From positions 52,175 through 116,174 of the forward strand of contig JANQPF010000012.1 of NCBI GenBank assembly GCA_028285415.1: DNA of 64,000 nucleotides, written 5' to 3'. Below the pieces are notes generated by a model that saw only the letters and a list, made by a program, of their open reading frames with translations, did no database searches and was not told the origin of the DNA. Below are positions 53,079-62,835 of this stretch, one piece after another (within the stretch, counting starts at the first letter, position 1; the number at the start of each line of letters is the position of its first letter). Source of the DNA: Pseudomonadales bacterium (GTDB lineage: Bacteria > Pseudomonadota > Gammaproteobacteria > Pseudomonadales > Azotimanducaceae). The position numbers were made by a program, and so were the translations under genes.

Positions 53079-55178
53079 TTACCGATCCGTCAGAGCATCC
53101 GCGATGATGCGGGGCGTGATGAAGATCAGGAGTTCCTGCTTGTCGTCACGCTCGATGGTGCGCTTGAAGAGCGTACCTACATAGGGCAGATCGCCCAGGA
53201 ACGGTGTTTTGGTCGTCGTGAGGTTCTTATCCGTCTGGAAGATACCACCCAGCACGATCGTCTGTCCGTTGTCGACCAACACCTCAGTCTGAATCTCGTT
53301 GGTGTTGATGGACGGTACGCCGTTGAAGATCGTACCGACAGTATCCTGCTTGACGTTCAGCTGCATGATGATGCGATCGTCAGGCGTAATCTGGGGCGTC
53401 ACTTCGAGGCTCAATACCGCGTCCTTGAACGAGGTTGAGGTGGCACCCGAGCTGGTTGCTTCCTGATAGGGAATCTCGACACCAGACTCAATGACGGCCG
53501 GGCTCTTGTCCGCGGTGATGACCTTCGGACGAGCGACAACTTCGGCGTGTCCGTCGGTTGCCAGCGCAGAGAGCTCGAGGTCAACCAGGTAACCCGCACG
53601 CGTGATGCCGAGACCGATGCTGGAGGCACCCGCCTGGGTCACACCGAGGTCGACCACCAGGTCGCCCGGTACCGAGATATCACCGGTGCCATCCGCGAGA
53701 ATGTTGGACAGCTCAACCAGGGTCTCCTGCGAGCCGCCGTAGCGCAGCGCAGTGTCACCGTTGATGTTGATGCCGCCACCACCCCAGGTGATACCCATCT
53801 GCTCGGAGAACGTGGCGTTGGCCGTCACGATCCGCGCTTCGATCAGCACCTGACGTACGGGTACGTCGAGCTGCGAGATGACGCGGCGGAATTCTTCGAG
53901 GCGATCAGCCGTATCCGTCAGAATGATGGAGTTGGTGCGCTCATCGACAATCACGCTGCCACGCTCGGAAAGCATGGTCTGGCCGTTACTGCCGGCGGAG
54001 TTGAAGAGGTTGAAGAGCTCCGTTGCCGAGGCATAGCGAATCTGGACGAAGTCCGTACGCAACGGTGCAAGCTCGGAGATCTGCTTCTGGTTTTCGAGCT
54101 CGAGCTTCTCGCGTGCGGCAATTTCCGCCGCGGGCGCTACCAGAAGTACGTTACCCACCTGACGCTGGTCCAGACCCTTGGTCTTGAGAATCAGTTCCAG
54201 AGCCTGGTCCCAGGGCACGTTCTTCAGACGCAGGGTAATGCGGCCGCTGACCGTGTCACTGGCGACGAGGTTCAGATCGGTGAAATCGGCAATCAGCTGC
54301 AACACCGCGCGGACTTCGATGTCCTGGAAGTTGAGAGACAGCTTCTCACCCGTGTACTTGAAGACGTTGTCGCGTGCTTCGAGCTCTTCCTCGGTCACCG
54401 GGGTGACGTCGACGGACATGGTGTCATCCGCCTGGTACGCCAGGTAGTCGTAGTTACCCGAGGCAGAAATTGTGAATATGGTGTGGTCGCCTTCCTGCAT
54501 GGCATCGATGATGCGCACCGGCGTGGCAAAGTCCGTCACGTCCAGGCGACGTTGCAGGTCTTTTGGCAGCGACGTGTTGCGCACTTCCACCCGGATGCGG
54601 CCGGCTTCACCACTGACGTTGACCGGTACTTTCGGGTTGCTCAGCTGCAGAATGACGCGGCCTTCACCGTTCTCGCCGCGGCGGAAGTCGACGTTGGCAA
54701 TCTGCGAATCGCCACCAACCGGTGCCGGTCGCGAGTCGTCCTGCGCAGCGGCGCTTGCGGTAACTTGTTGACGTTCACCGCCGGTACCGACCATCAGTAC
54801 GAGCGTGTTGCCCTCAACGGACGTTTCGTAGCTGACGAGCTGGGTCAGGTTGACGATGGCACGCGTACGGTCCTTGGTGCTGACCACGGATACCCGGCGG
54901 GCATTGCCGATGCCGAGGTTGTGGTGCTTATCGTCCAGACCGCTGACGACACCAGGCAGATCCAGGACGATGCGAGCGGGTTGCTCGATCGTGTACCCGG
55001 TTGGCTCCGGTGGTGTGCTGTCGAATTCCATGCGGATTTCGGTCCGGTCACCCGGCAGCGAGGAGAAGTTGATCGACTCCATCGTTGCGGCCCAACCCTG
55101 CACGCTCAACAGGCAAGCAACGCTTAGCCCAAAAACTTTGAGGCCCAGGCTCTTAGCTTGTTTTAACATCATTTTCAT
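53079..55178 (-). CDS. pilQ: Type IV pilus secretin PilQ
   Basis: A 699-residue outer-membrane secretin. Signal peptide (1-30), two AMIN domains (about 33-105 and 165-240) that bind peptidoglycan, an STN/N0 domain (about 285-350, FQDIEVRAVLQLIADFTDLNLV), an N1 segment (about 360-440) and the secretin beta-barrel domain (about 460-690, with VPRQVLIEARIVTA-like VPVRQVLIEARIV and VPFLGDLPYVGTLFKR). It forms the pilus exit pore. It is last in the pilMNOPQ operon, 3 bp after pilP. Confidence 0.97.
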   Translation of the reverse strand: MKMMLKQAKSLGLKVFGLSVACLLSVQGWAATMESINFSSLPGDRTEIRMEFDSTPPEPTGYTIEQPARIVLDLPGVVSGLDDKHHNLGIGNARRVSVVSTKDRTRAIVNLTQLVSYETSVEGNTLVLMVGTGGERQQVTASAAAQDDSRPAPVGGDSQIANVDFRRGENGEGRVILQLSNPKVPVNVSGEAGRIRVEVRNTSLPKDLQRRLDVTDFATPVRIIDAMQEGDHTIFTISASGNYDYLAYQADDTMSVDVTPVTEEELEARDNVFKYTGEKLSLNFQDIEVRAVLQLIADFTDLNLVASDTVSGRITLRLKNVPWDQALELILKTKGLDQRQVGNVLLVAPAAEIAAREKLELENQKQISELAPLRTDFVQIRYASATELFNLFNSAGSNGQTMLSERGSVIVDERTNSIILTDTADRLEEFRRVISQLDVPVRQVLIEARIVTANATFSEQMGITWGGGGININGDTALRYGGSQETLVELSNILADGTGDISVPGDLVVDLGVTQAGASSIGLGITRAGYLVDLELSALATDGHAEVVARPKVITADKSPAVIESGVEIPYQEATSSGATSTSFKDAVLSLEVTPQITPDDRIIMQLNVKQDTVGTIFNGVPSINTNEIQTEVLVDNGQTIVLGGIFQTDKNLTTTKTPFLGDLPYVGTLFKRTIERDDKQELLIFITPRIIADALTDR

Positions 55179-55181
55179 ACC

Positions 55182-55709
55182 TTATGCTCCGCTCACCAGC
55201 GAGACTGTTCGCTCTCGCTCGACCCATCCGCCGGTTCCATCTGGAACAATTTCAATCAACTCGATGCTGGTCTCACCGACCGTCTGTATCTTGCCGTGAT
55301 CCGTACCTATGAAATCCCCGCGCTGCACGCGGTGCACGCCGCCTTCGCCGTCTTCGATCAAGGCAAACATGGTCTCGTTCTGCGCCAGCGTTCCCACCAT
55401 GGCCAGCTGACCGATGGTGAACTGCTCGAGGAACTGCTTCACGCGGTTGAAATCGGGCTCAACCTTCGGCCCGCTCTGGCGCTCGACTTTCTTCAGCAAT
55501 ACCGGCGGTTCAAACGGACTGCGCTTGTTGCCCGCCATGTACGAAAAAGGCGGCACCGTTTCCATGGCCGGCAGCGGTTCGATGCGGCCGCGCGGCCGCG
55601 AATCCACTTCGTCCATGAACGCTTCGATGTCCGAATAATCCGTGCTGGGGCTGCAGCCTGCCATGAGGCCGAGCATCACGATGCTCATCAATATCTTAGA
55701 AGCGTGCAT
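55182..55709 (-). CDS. pilP: Type IV pilus lipoprotein PilP
   Basis: A 175-residue lipoprotein with lipobox LMAGCS. The N-terminal disordered segment (YSDIEAFMDEVDSRPRGRIEPLP) binds PilN/PilO. The C-terminal beta-domain (LAMVGTLAQNETMFALIEDGEGGVHRVQRGDFIG) contacts PilQ. It couples the inner-membrane alignment complex to the secretin. Its start overlaps pilO's stop by one base (TGATG). Confidence 0.95.
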   Translation of the reverse strand: MHASKILMSIVMLGLMAGCSPSTDYSDIEAFMDEVDSRPRGRIEPLPAMETVPPFSYMAGNKRSPFEPPVLLKKVERQSGPKVEPDFNRVKQFLEQFTIGQLAMVGTLAQNETMFALIEDGEGGVHRVQRGDFIGTDHGKIQTVGETSIELIEIVPDGTGGWVERERTVSLVSGA

Positions 55710-56320
55710 CAGCTGGCCTCCTCGAGATATCGATACGTTTTTGCCGTAATTTCCATGCGTAACAACAGATTCGATTTAGTGGGCTTAATCTTGAAGTCGT
55801 GCAGCGTGACGATGCGCGACAGGTTCGCCACACCGCTCACGAAAGAGCCGATCTTGTGATAGCCGCCTTCGACGACAATGTTGATCGGCAGCTCGATGTA
55901 AAATTCGGTTTGCGCTTCCGGCTGCAGGTCGATGCTTTCGATCGTCAGCTCGTTGTCGAGCGCGGTACGGGTGATGTCTTCAATGAGACCCGGCACCTCG
56001 GTATCGCTCGGCAGCTGCCGCAGGAGGGCGCCGAACGCGGCTTCCATTTCCTGTTTCTGCTGACGCAGCGCTTCCAGATTGGCCGCTTGCGCTGCCTTGT
56101 CTTCGTATTCTTTGCGCAGATCCAGTTCCTGGGAAGCGGAGATCTCCAGCTGCTTCTGCTTGTCCGTGATCGACCAGTAGTAGCCGACGCCCAGAACCAG
56201 CGCAAACAGAACGACGAGCAGGAGCACCTTGACGACACCCGGCCAGGAGCCGATGTTGTTGACGTCGAGATTGTTGAAGTCGATCGACTGCAACTGTTCC
56301 AGAGAATCTTGCAGAGCCAT
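55709..56320 (-). CDS. pilO: Type IV pilus protein PilO
   Basis: A 203-residue bitopic protein. A short cytoplasmic N-terminus, one transmembrane helix (about 28-50, VKVLLLVVLFALVLGVGYYW), a coiled coil (about 55-100) and a ferredoxin-like periplasmic domain with TIESIDLQPEAQTEFYIELPINI. It dimerises with PilN. The stop/start overlap with pilN is TAATG. Confidence 0.95.
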   Translation of the reverse strand: MALQDSLEQLQSIDFNNLDVNNIGSWPGVVKVLLLVVLFALVLGVGYYWSITDKQKQLEISASQELDLRKEYEDKAAQAANLEALRQQKQEMEAAFGALLRQLPSDTEVPGLIEDITRTALDNELTIESIDLQPEAQTEFYIELPINIVVEGGYHKIGSFVSGVANLSRIVTLHDFKIKPTKSNLLLRMEITAKTYRYLEEAS

Positions 56321-56894
56321 TAGCCTTCCTCCTCTGGATTCTTGTTCGGGTTGGTCTGAGTGAAACTCAGGTCAAACGTCGAAGCCTGTTCGCCATAATC
56401 CGAGTTCTTCGGATCTTCCTTGATGCTCTTCAGATTCGGCTGCATGAACCAATCGGAGGAGTCGATGTTGCGCATGAGGGCGGAAATGCGGTTGTTCGAT
56501 TCCGCCACCCCTTCAACCGAGAGCCTGCCGGCGCTGCTTTCCAGGCTGCGGTAGTGGACGCCTTTCGCAAGCGTTTGCACCACCTGGTCGAAAACTCTGA
56601 CGATCACAGGACGGTTACCCTGCAGCTCCTGGATGACCTGCATGCGGGCGAGGAGATCCGCCTTCTGCTTACGCAGCATCTGGATCTCGGCAATCTTCTG
56701 ATCGAGCGTCTCGATCTTGCCTTTCAGAAACTGATTGCGGCCGTTCTGCGTATCGATGGCGTTATCCAGATACATGCCGGCGCCAAAGACGAGCACAATG
56801 CCGACAACGAGCACCGCGCCCATCTGGGCCAGAAATTCCTTCTGCTTGCGCTCGCGTTCCCAATCGCGCCATGGAAGTAGGTTGATATTCGCCA

Positions 56895-56895
<1 letters not shown>
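56320..56895 (-). CDS. pilN: Type IV pilus protein PilN
   Basis: A 191-residue bitopic protein. The N-terminal INLLPWRDWERERKQKEFL is the segment that docks into PilM. One transmembrane helix (about 22-44) precedes a coiled coil and ferredoxin-like domain. It pairs with PilO. Its ATG overlaps pilM's TAA. Confidence 0.95.
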
Positions 56896-57992
<1,097 letters not shown>

Positions 57993-58154
57993 CTATACAT
58001 GCAGCGATGCATTAAATAACAGACTCGACTTTAGAGCAATCAGCGCCTAACGTATTTTCCGTGCGCAGAAGCTCACTTTTGAGGTTATTTTGTCTCTCCA
58101 TTATTCGCGACATGTAGTTAGAATTTCCTTTTTCACTTACAAGCCCGGCGTAAC

Positions 58155-60878
58155 TTGACAAAAATCCTGACACATAAATCAAGCAAAGCCTTACTCATTA
58201 TTATGTGGCTGGGCTGCATGGGTTTATGTGCCGCATCTCTCAGTCTAGCGGCCGTTTACCTGTATTTGGATCCACAGATTCCCAAGGCTGAGAGCTACCG
58301 CAATGTTCAGCTCGAAACACCGCTGAGGGTGTTCTCGGCGGACGGCGCGCTGCTCGCTGAGTTCGGCGAACGCCGCCTCATCCCCATTACGATGGACCAG
58401 GTGCCCACCCACTTCGTCAACGCGCTCCTCGACACAGAAGACAAGCGTTTTTACGAACACAGCGGCATCGACTTCATCTCGCTGACCAATGACGTGTTCA
58501 GCCTGATCGGCGATCTGATCACCGAGGGGGAGCTCGGCGGCGGTGCCAGCACCATTACCATGCAGCTGGCCAGAAACGTCTCTTTCACGCTGGAACGGCG
58601 TTTCCTGCGCAAATTCAAGGAAATGCTGCTGGCGCTCAAGATTGAGCAGGAGCTCACCAAAAACGAGATTCTCGAGCTGTATATCAACATTGTGCCGTTC
58701 GGTAAGCGTGCCTATGGCGCGGAAGCCGCGGCGCTGACCTACTACGGCAAGCCGCTGATGGAGCTGGATCTCCCGCAGCTTGCGATGCTTGCCGGGATCC
58801 CCCAGGCGCCGAGCGCTGGCAACCCGATCAACGGTCCGGAGCGGGCGTTGAAGCGCCGCAACCTGGTGCTTTCCCGCATGTACGCGCAGGGTTCCATCAG
58901 TGACGCTGAATACGAGGCAGCCCGCAACGCGCCCATATCAGCGCGGATTTACGCGCGGGAGCTCGACGTGGCAAGCCCTTATGCCGCGGAATGGGTACGC
59001 CAGCAGGCCATCACGCTGGTGCCGGATCTGTATACCGGTGGGTATGAGATCACGACCACCATCGACAGCCGTATGCAGCGCGAAGCCATCGGGGCTCTGC
59101 GCCGGGGTTTGCAGAGCTACGACCGCCGCCACGGCTACCGCGGCGCCGAGCTCGTCGCCGAGGAGGAACTGGCAAACAACCTGCTCGACGCATCGGCGCT
59201 CCTCTGGCAGACCGCGGAGGTGGAGAGCGCAACCACGACGGGCACTGAGGCGGACGCAACCGACGGAGCGGTCGTCGCCGGTCGTCCGGACCTCGAAGCT
59301 TATCCTGACGATCTGCTCCGCCAGGGTCGCGAGCTCCTCAACCCGATCCCCGATTTTGGCGCGCTGAAAGCGGCGCTGGTGCTGGCGGTGGACGACACCC
59401 AGGCGGTCGTTCTGCAACACAGCGGTGATGCTGAACTCATCACCCTCGACGAATCCGGCTGGGCCAGGGCCTACGTCAACGTAGACCGGCGCGGACCGGC
59501 ACCTCAATCCATGAGTGATATCGTCAGCGTCGGCGATGTCGTGCGCATACGGCGCAATCCGGACGAGGACGGCAGCGCCTGGCTCCTCAGCCAGCTACCG
59601 GAGATTCAAGGTGCGCTTGTGGCGCTCGACCCCGTCGACGGCGCGGTGCGCGCGCTGGTCGGCGGCTTCGACTTTTATCGCAACCAGTACAACCACGCGT
59701 TGCAGGCGGCCCGTCAGCCGGGCTCCGGTTTCAAACCCTTCGTGTACTCGGCAGCCATTGCCAACGGCGTGACTCCGGCTGACGTTTTCATGGATGCGCC
59801 GCTCGTCTTCGACGACGAAAACCTCGAATCCCAGTACCGTCCGGACAACGATAACAACCGCTACAACGGCCCGACCCGGCTGCGCGAGGCGCTGTATCGC
59901 TCGATCAACCTGGTGTCGATGCGCGTGCTGCTGAATGTCGGCGCGGGCGACGTGCTGGACCACGTTTCCAAGTTCGGCTTCAAAACCCGCGGGTTCCCAC
60001 GCAACACCCAGCTCGCCATCGGCGGCGGCACGATGGCCGTGACCCCCATTGACATGGCGCGCTCCTACGCGGTGCTTGCGAACGGCGGCTATCTGGTGGA
60101 CCCCAACATTCTCGTCAGCATCAAAGACATCTCGGGGAAAGAGCTTTTCCACAGCAACCACCCGCGCGTCTGCCCGGAATGTGAGCTTGCGCCGCTGCCG
60201 GAGCTGCCGGAAGAGACGCTGGTGCCCGGCGAAGCGGAGCCGGCATCGCTGGAGGAGCTGTTTGCCGCCACGACAACGCCGGCTGACGCCGAGACAGAGC
60301 TATCGGACGAGTCCGCTGCGGCAGATGCGGAAGAAACCGGCGAAGAAGAAGCGTCACTGCTGCTGCCACCACAGCCCGTCATTGCCGCACCCCGGGTGCT
60401 CGATGAGCGCAACGCCTTTGTCATGCACTCGATGCTCAAAGACGTCATCAACCGCGGCACCGGGCGTTCCGCACGGCGCCTGCAGCGCGATGACCTGGCA
60501 GGTAAAACCGGCACCACCAACGACGCCGCGGATACGTGGTTCAACGGCTACTCGCCGGATCTGGTGGCGACGGTCTGGGTCGGGTTTTCGAACCACGAGC
60601 CGCTCGGCGCCCGGGCTTACGGCTCGAACACGCCGCTACCGATCTGGATCGACTTCATGGAAGAGGCGCTTGCGGATACGCCGGAAAATCACCCGACACA
60701 GCCCCCGGGGGTGGTGACGCTGAAAATTGATCCCACTACGGGCACCCGCGCAAGGCCCGGACAGAACAACGCCATCTTCGAGTACTTCCTCTCGGAATAC
60801 GCGCCGGAAGCCCCTGCTCAAACCCAGCAGAACCGTCCCGCTGATGAGGAAGAGATCAAGGCGATCGACCTCTTCTGA
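58155..60878 (+). CDS. mrcA: Penicillin-binding protein 1A
   Basis: A 907-residue bifunctional peptidoglycan synthase. One transmembrane anchor (about 12-34). Glycosyltransferase domain (about 60-235) with DTEDKRFYEHSGID and GGASTITMQLARN. An OB-like insert (about 330-440). Transpeptidase domain with nucleophile Ser524 in PGSGFKP, the SxN in YRSINLVSM, and Lys784 in AGKTGTTND. An acidic linker of about 70 residues (about 670-740), rich in Glu/Asp/Ala, interrupts the transpeptidase. The TTG start is used. Confidence 0.95.
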   Translation: MTKILTHKSSKALLIIMWLGCMGLCAASLSLAAVYLYLDPQIPKAESYRNVQLETPLRVFSADGALLAEFGERRLIPITMDQVPTHFVNALLDTEDKRFYEHSGIDFISLTNDVFSLIGDLITEGELGGGASTITMQLARNVSFTLERRFLRKFKEMLLALKIEQELTKNEILELYINIVPFGKRAYGAEAAALTYYGKPLMELDLPQLAMLAGIPQAPSAGNPINGPERALKRRNLVLSRMYAQGSISDAEYEAARNAPISARIYARELDVASPYAAEWVRQQAITLVPDLYTGGYEITTTIDSRMQREAIGALRRGLQSYDRRHGYRGAELVAEEELANNLLDASALLWQTAEVESATTTGTEADATDGAVVAGRPDLEAYPDDLLRQGRELLNPIPDFGALKAALVLAVDDTQAVVLQHSGDAELITLDESGWARAYVNVDRRGPAPQSMSDIVSVGDVVRIRRNPDEDGSAWLLSQLPEIQGALVALDPVDGAVRALVGGFDFYRNQYNHALQAARQPGSGFKPFVYSAAIANGVTPADVFMDAPLVFDDENLESQYRPDNDNNRYNGPTRLREALYRSINLVSMRVLLNVGAGDVLDHVSKFGFKTRGFPRNTQLAIGGGTMAVTPIDMARSYAVLANGGYLVDPNILVSIKDISGKELFHSNHPRVCPECELAPLPELPEETLVPGEAEPASLEELFAATTTPADAETELSDESAAADAEETGEEEASLLLPPQPVIAAPRVLDERNAFVMHSMLKDVINRGTGRSARRLQRDDLAGKTGTTNDAADTWFNGYSPDLVATVWVGFSNHEPLGARAYGSNTPLPIWIDFMEEALADTPENHPTQPPGVVTLKIDPTTGTRARPGQNNAIFEYFLSEYAPEAPAQTQQNRPADEEEIKAIDLF

Positions 60879-60903
60879 CGTTGCGAACTTCTCGCCGAGC
60901 GCT

Positions 60904-62316
60904 TTACTCGATGACCTTGATGTAATCGCCTGCGCGCGGCTCGCCGCGCGGATGATGGCCGTTGATGACTCTGAGCGTCTCTTCAGCATACACCTTGAGC
61001 GGCACGGTCCGCGCAAGCTGTGCGTAGGTCTGGCCCGGCTCCGCCGTGATGATTTTGAGCTTCTGGTTGTTCACGAGGCGCAGATCCGAGGCGGTCATGG
61101 CGCGGAAGCTCATGACCGTTTCGCGGAATTCCTTGGCAAACGCCTCGGGGTCGCCGCCGCTGCCGAGCTCGCCGTTGAAGAGATACACGCCACCGTCCTT
61201 GTAGAGCACCGCGATCATGCGCTTCTGTGCAGAGCCGCTGGCAACCGCAACCTCGGCCAGATATCCGGGATACGGGCCCACCTGGATTTCCTCGCCGTTT
61301 TCGAGATCGTCCCGACGCAGGGTTTTCGTCAAATACTCTTCCGGGGTCTGCTCTTCATCCGGCGGCGACTGCCTCTTGACGCCAATCTGCGCCTTGGCAC
61401 CCCCCGCCGGTGGCACGCCGAACACTTCCGAGGGCGTTGCGCGCACGTCCCAGCCTTGCGGGAATTTGATCAGAAGCCGCAGCGCGCCGTGGTAGTAGAT
61501 GCCGTCCTTGACCACTCCGGTGGCCGCTTCATCGCCGAAGGTCAGCCCGTCCAGCATGGCAAAGAAGTCCCGCTCGGGGTCCGCCAGCTCATCCGGAAAG
61601 AGGTGCTGGGACTGTGCCACCAGCTCGTGCAGGCGCTTCTCATGCGCCGGGTGGGAACCCAGGATGCCGTGATAGATGGTAGGGCGGTTCTTGACCGTGC
61701 GCTGAAAGTTGTCGTTGTCTCGCAGAATCTGGATGGCGTCGAGCATGGCGCGAGGGTTGTAACCCGCCTTGGTCACGAGCGCCACGCCGTACTCGTCCGC
61801 TTCGAGCTCGAATTCACGGCCGTACCCGGCGAGCGTCGCCTGCGTCAGCGTGTTGGAGAGATTCACCGCGCTCGACGTGCTGGTGCCGATCCAGCCGAGA
61901 ATGCCGGCCACGCGGCCGAGCATGCTGCCGCGTTTGCGCCGCGCGGAGTGCCTGCCGAGGACGTGCCCGATTTCGTGCCCGACCACCGCGGCGAGTTCGT
62001 CTTCACTCTGAAAGTGAGCGAGGATGCCGCGCGAGACGAAAATGTAGCCATCACCCGTCGCGTAGGCATTCACGAACGGCTCGTCGGTCACGACAAAGGT
62101 GTAGGGTTTACCCGCGTCGGAGGAGTGGGCCAGCAACCGCTCGCCAATCTCCGTGACATAGTCCTGCCACTCTTCGTTCGGGTAGATGACCTCTTTTTCG
62201 AGGTACTCGTTGTAGATTTTTGCACCGTCACCAGCTGCCAGCGCAGCGACGGGGACAACGCAAAACATTACCAGCCACAACCGCAGCCAGCCACGCAGTG
62301 GGGGTATCGGTGTCAT
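60904..62316 (-). CDS. M48 family zinc metallopeptidase (BepA-like) with LysM-type tail
   Basis: A 470-residue periplasmic protease. A signal peptide ends near AALAAG. The zinc site is VVGHEIGHVLGRHSARR (HExxH) with the third ligand Glu in EFELEADEYGVAL. The C-terminal part ends with a LysM-like IITAEPGQTYAQLARTVPLKVYAEETLRVINGHHPRGEPRAGDYIKVIE. BepA assists outer-membrane protein assembly and degrades stalled LptD. Here the TPR domain of BepA is replaced by the LysM-like tail, so the substrate may differ. A GTG at 62340 is an alternative start. Confidence 0.9.
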   Translation of the reverse strand: MTPIPPLRGWLRLWLVMFCVVPVAALAAGDGAKIYNEYLEKEVIYPNEEWQDYVTEIGERLLAHSSDAGKPYTFVVTDEPFVNAYATGDGYIFVSRGILAHFQSEDELAAVVGHEIGHVLGRHSARRKRGSMLGRVAGILGWIGTSTSSAVNLSNTLTQATLAGYGREFELEADEYGVALVTKAGYNPRAMLDAIQILRDNDNFQRTVKNRPTIYHGILGSHPAHEKRLHELVAQSQHLFPDELADPERDFFAMLDGLTFGDEAATGVVKDGIYYHGALRLLIKFPQGWDVRATPSEVFGVPPAGGAKAQIGVKRQSPPDEEQTPEEYLTKTLRRDDLENGEEIQVGPYPGYLAEVAVASGSAQKRMIAVLYKDGGVYLFNGELGSGGDPEAFAKEFRETVMSFRAMTASDLRLVNNQKLKIITAEPGQTYAQLARTVPLKVYAEETLRVINGHHPRGEPRAGDYIKVIE

Positions 62317-62410
62317 CACGCTCGCGATTCTATCGCGCACAACTGTCTCCTCATGGTCTTACTTTTGACCACAGGGACAAGGATAGGTGCCCGAACCTGG
62401 AAATATAAGA

Positions 62411-62443
62411 CCCGCTGGCGCGCCGGTCGGACAGGCGCGCGGG
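62411..62443 (-). terminator. Candidate terminator after rpmE
   Basis: On the minus strand GCGCGCC (62434-62440) pairs with GGCGCGC (62418-62424), 7 bp of G-C, with three further pairs outside a 4-base bulge (62411-62413 with 62441-62443). A T-rich stretch TCTTATATTT follows. The U-run is broken, so efficiency is uncertain. Confidence 0.5.
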
Positions 62444-62456
62444 GAGAACCCGTGTG

Positions 62457-62678
62457 CTAGGCGGCGCCGCCGGTGCCACGGTTGCCGAAGCGCTTGCGGA
62501 AGCGCTCTACACGGCCGCCTGAGTCCATGATCTTCTGCTTGCCGGTGTAAAACGGATGGCAGTTGGAGCAGACGTCCACGTGGAAGTCTTCGCTCAGCGT
62601 CGAACCCACCTCCATCACGTTGCCGCAGCTGCAGGTGGCCTTAACGATGTGGTATTGAGGATGTATTTCCGGCTTCAT
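62457..62678 (-). CDS. rpmE: 50S ribosomal protein L31
   Basis: A 73-residue L31 of the zinc-binding type. [27 protein letters not shown] and [31 protein letters not shown] give all four zinc cysteines (CxC and CxxC). The ATG at 62678 is the family start; the longer reading to 62858 is spurious. It is divergent from priA, as in many Gammaproteobacteria. Confidence 0.97.
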   Translation of the reverse strand: MKPEIHPQYHIVKATCSCGNVMEVGSTLSEDFHVDVCSNCHPFYTGKQKIMDSGGRVERFRKRFGNRGTGGAA

Positions 62679-62835
62679 CGCTGGTGCTTCCGTCTTCGGA
62701 CTCAAAATCGGGGCGCGAAGTCTACCAGATGGGCAACCAATGACAACCACCGGGCTGCGCTGCGGTGAGGGAGCACAGTCGTGGGGTACCGAAAACACCC
62801 AGGCTACGCGCACTTCGTGCCAGAATAGCCTCGAT

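Noticed and set aside
53547..55127. Long open frame opposite pilQ, and similar ones at 4430-5335 and 60727-62460
   Set aside because: Same reason: the sense genes are complete members of known families and the antisense products look like shadow translations.
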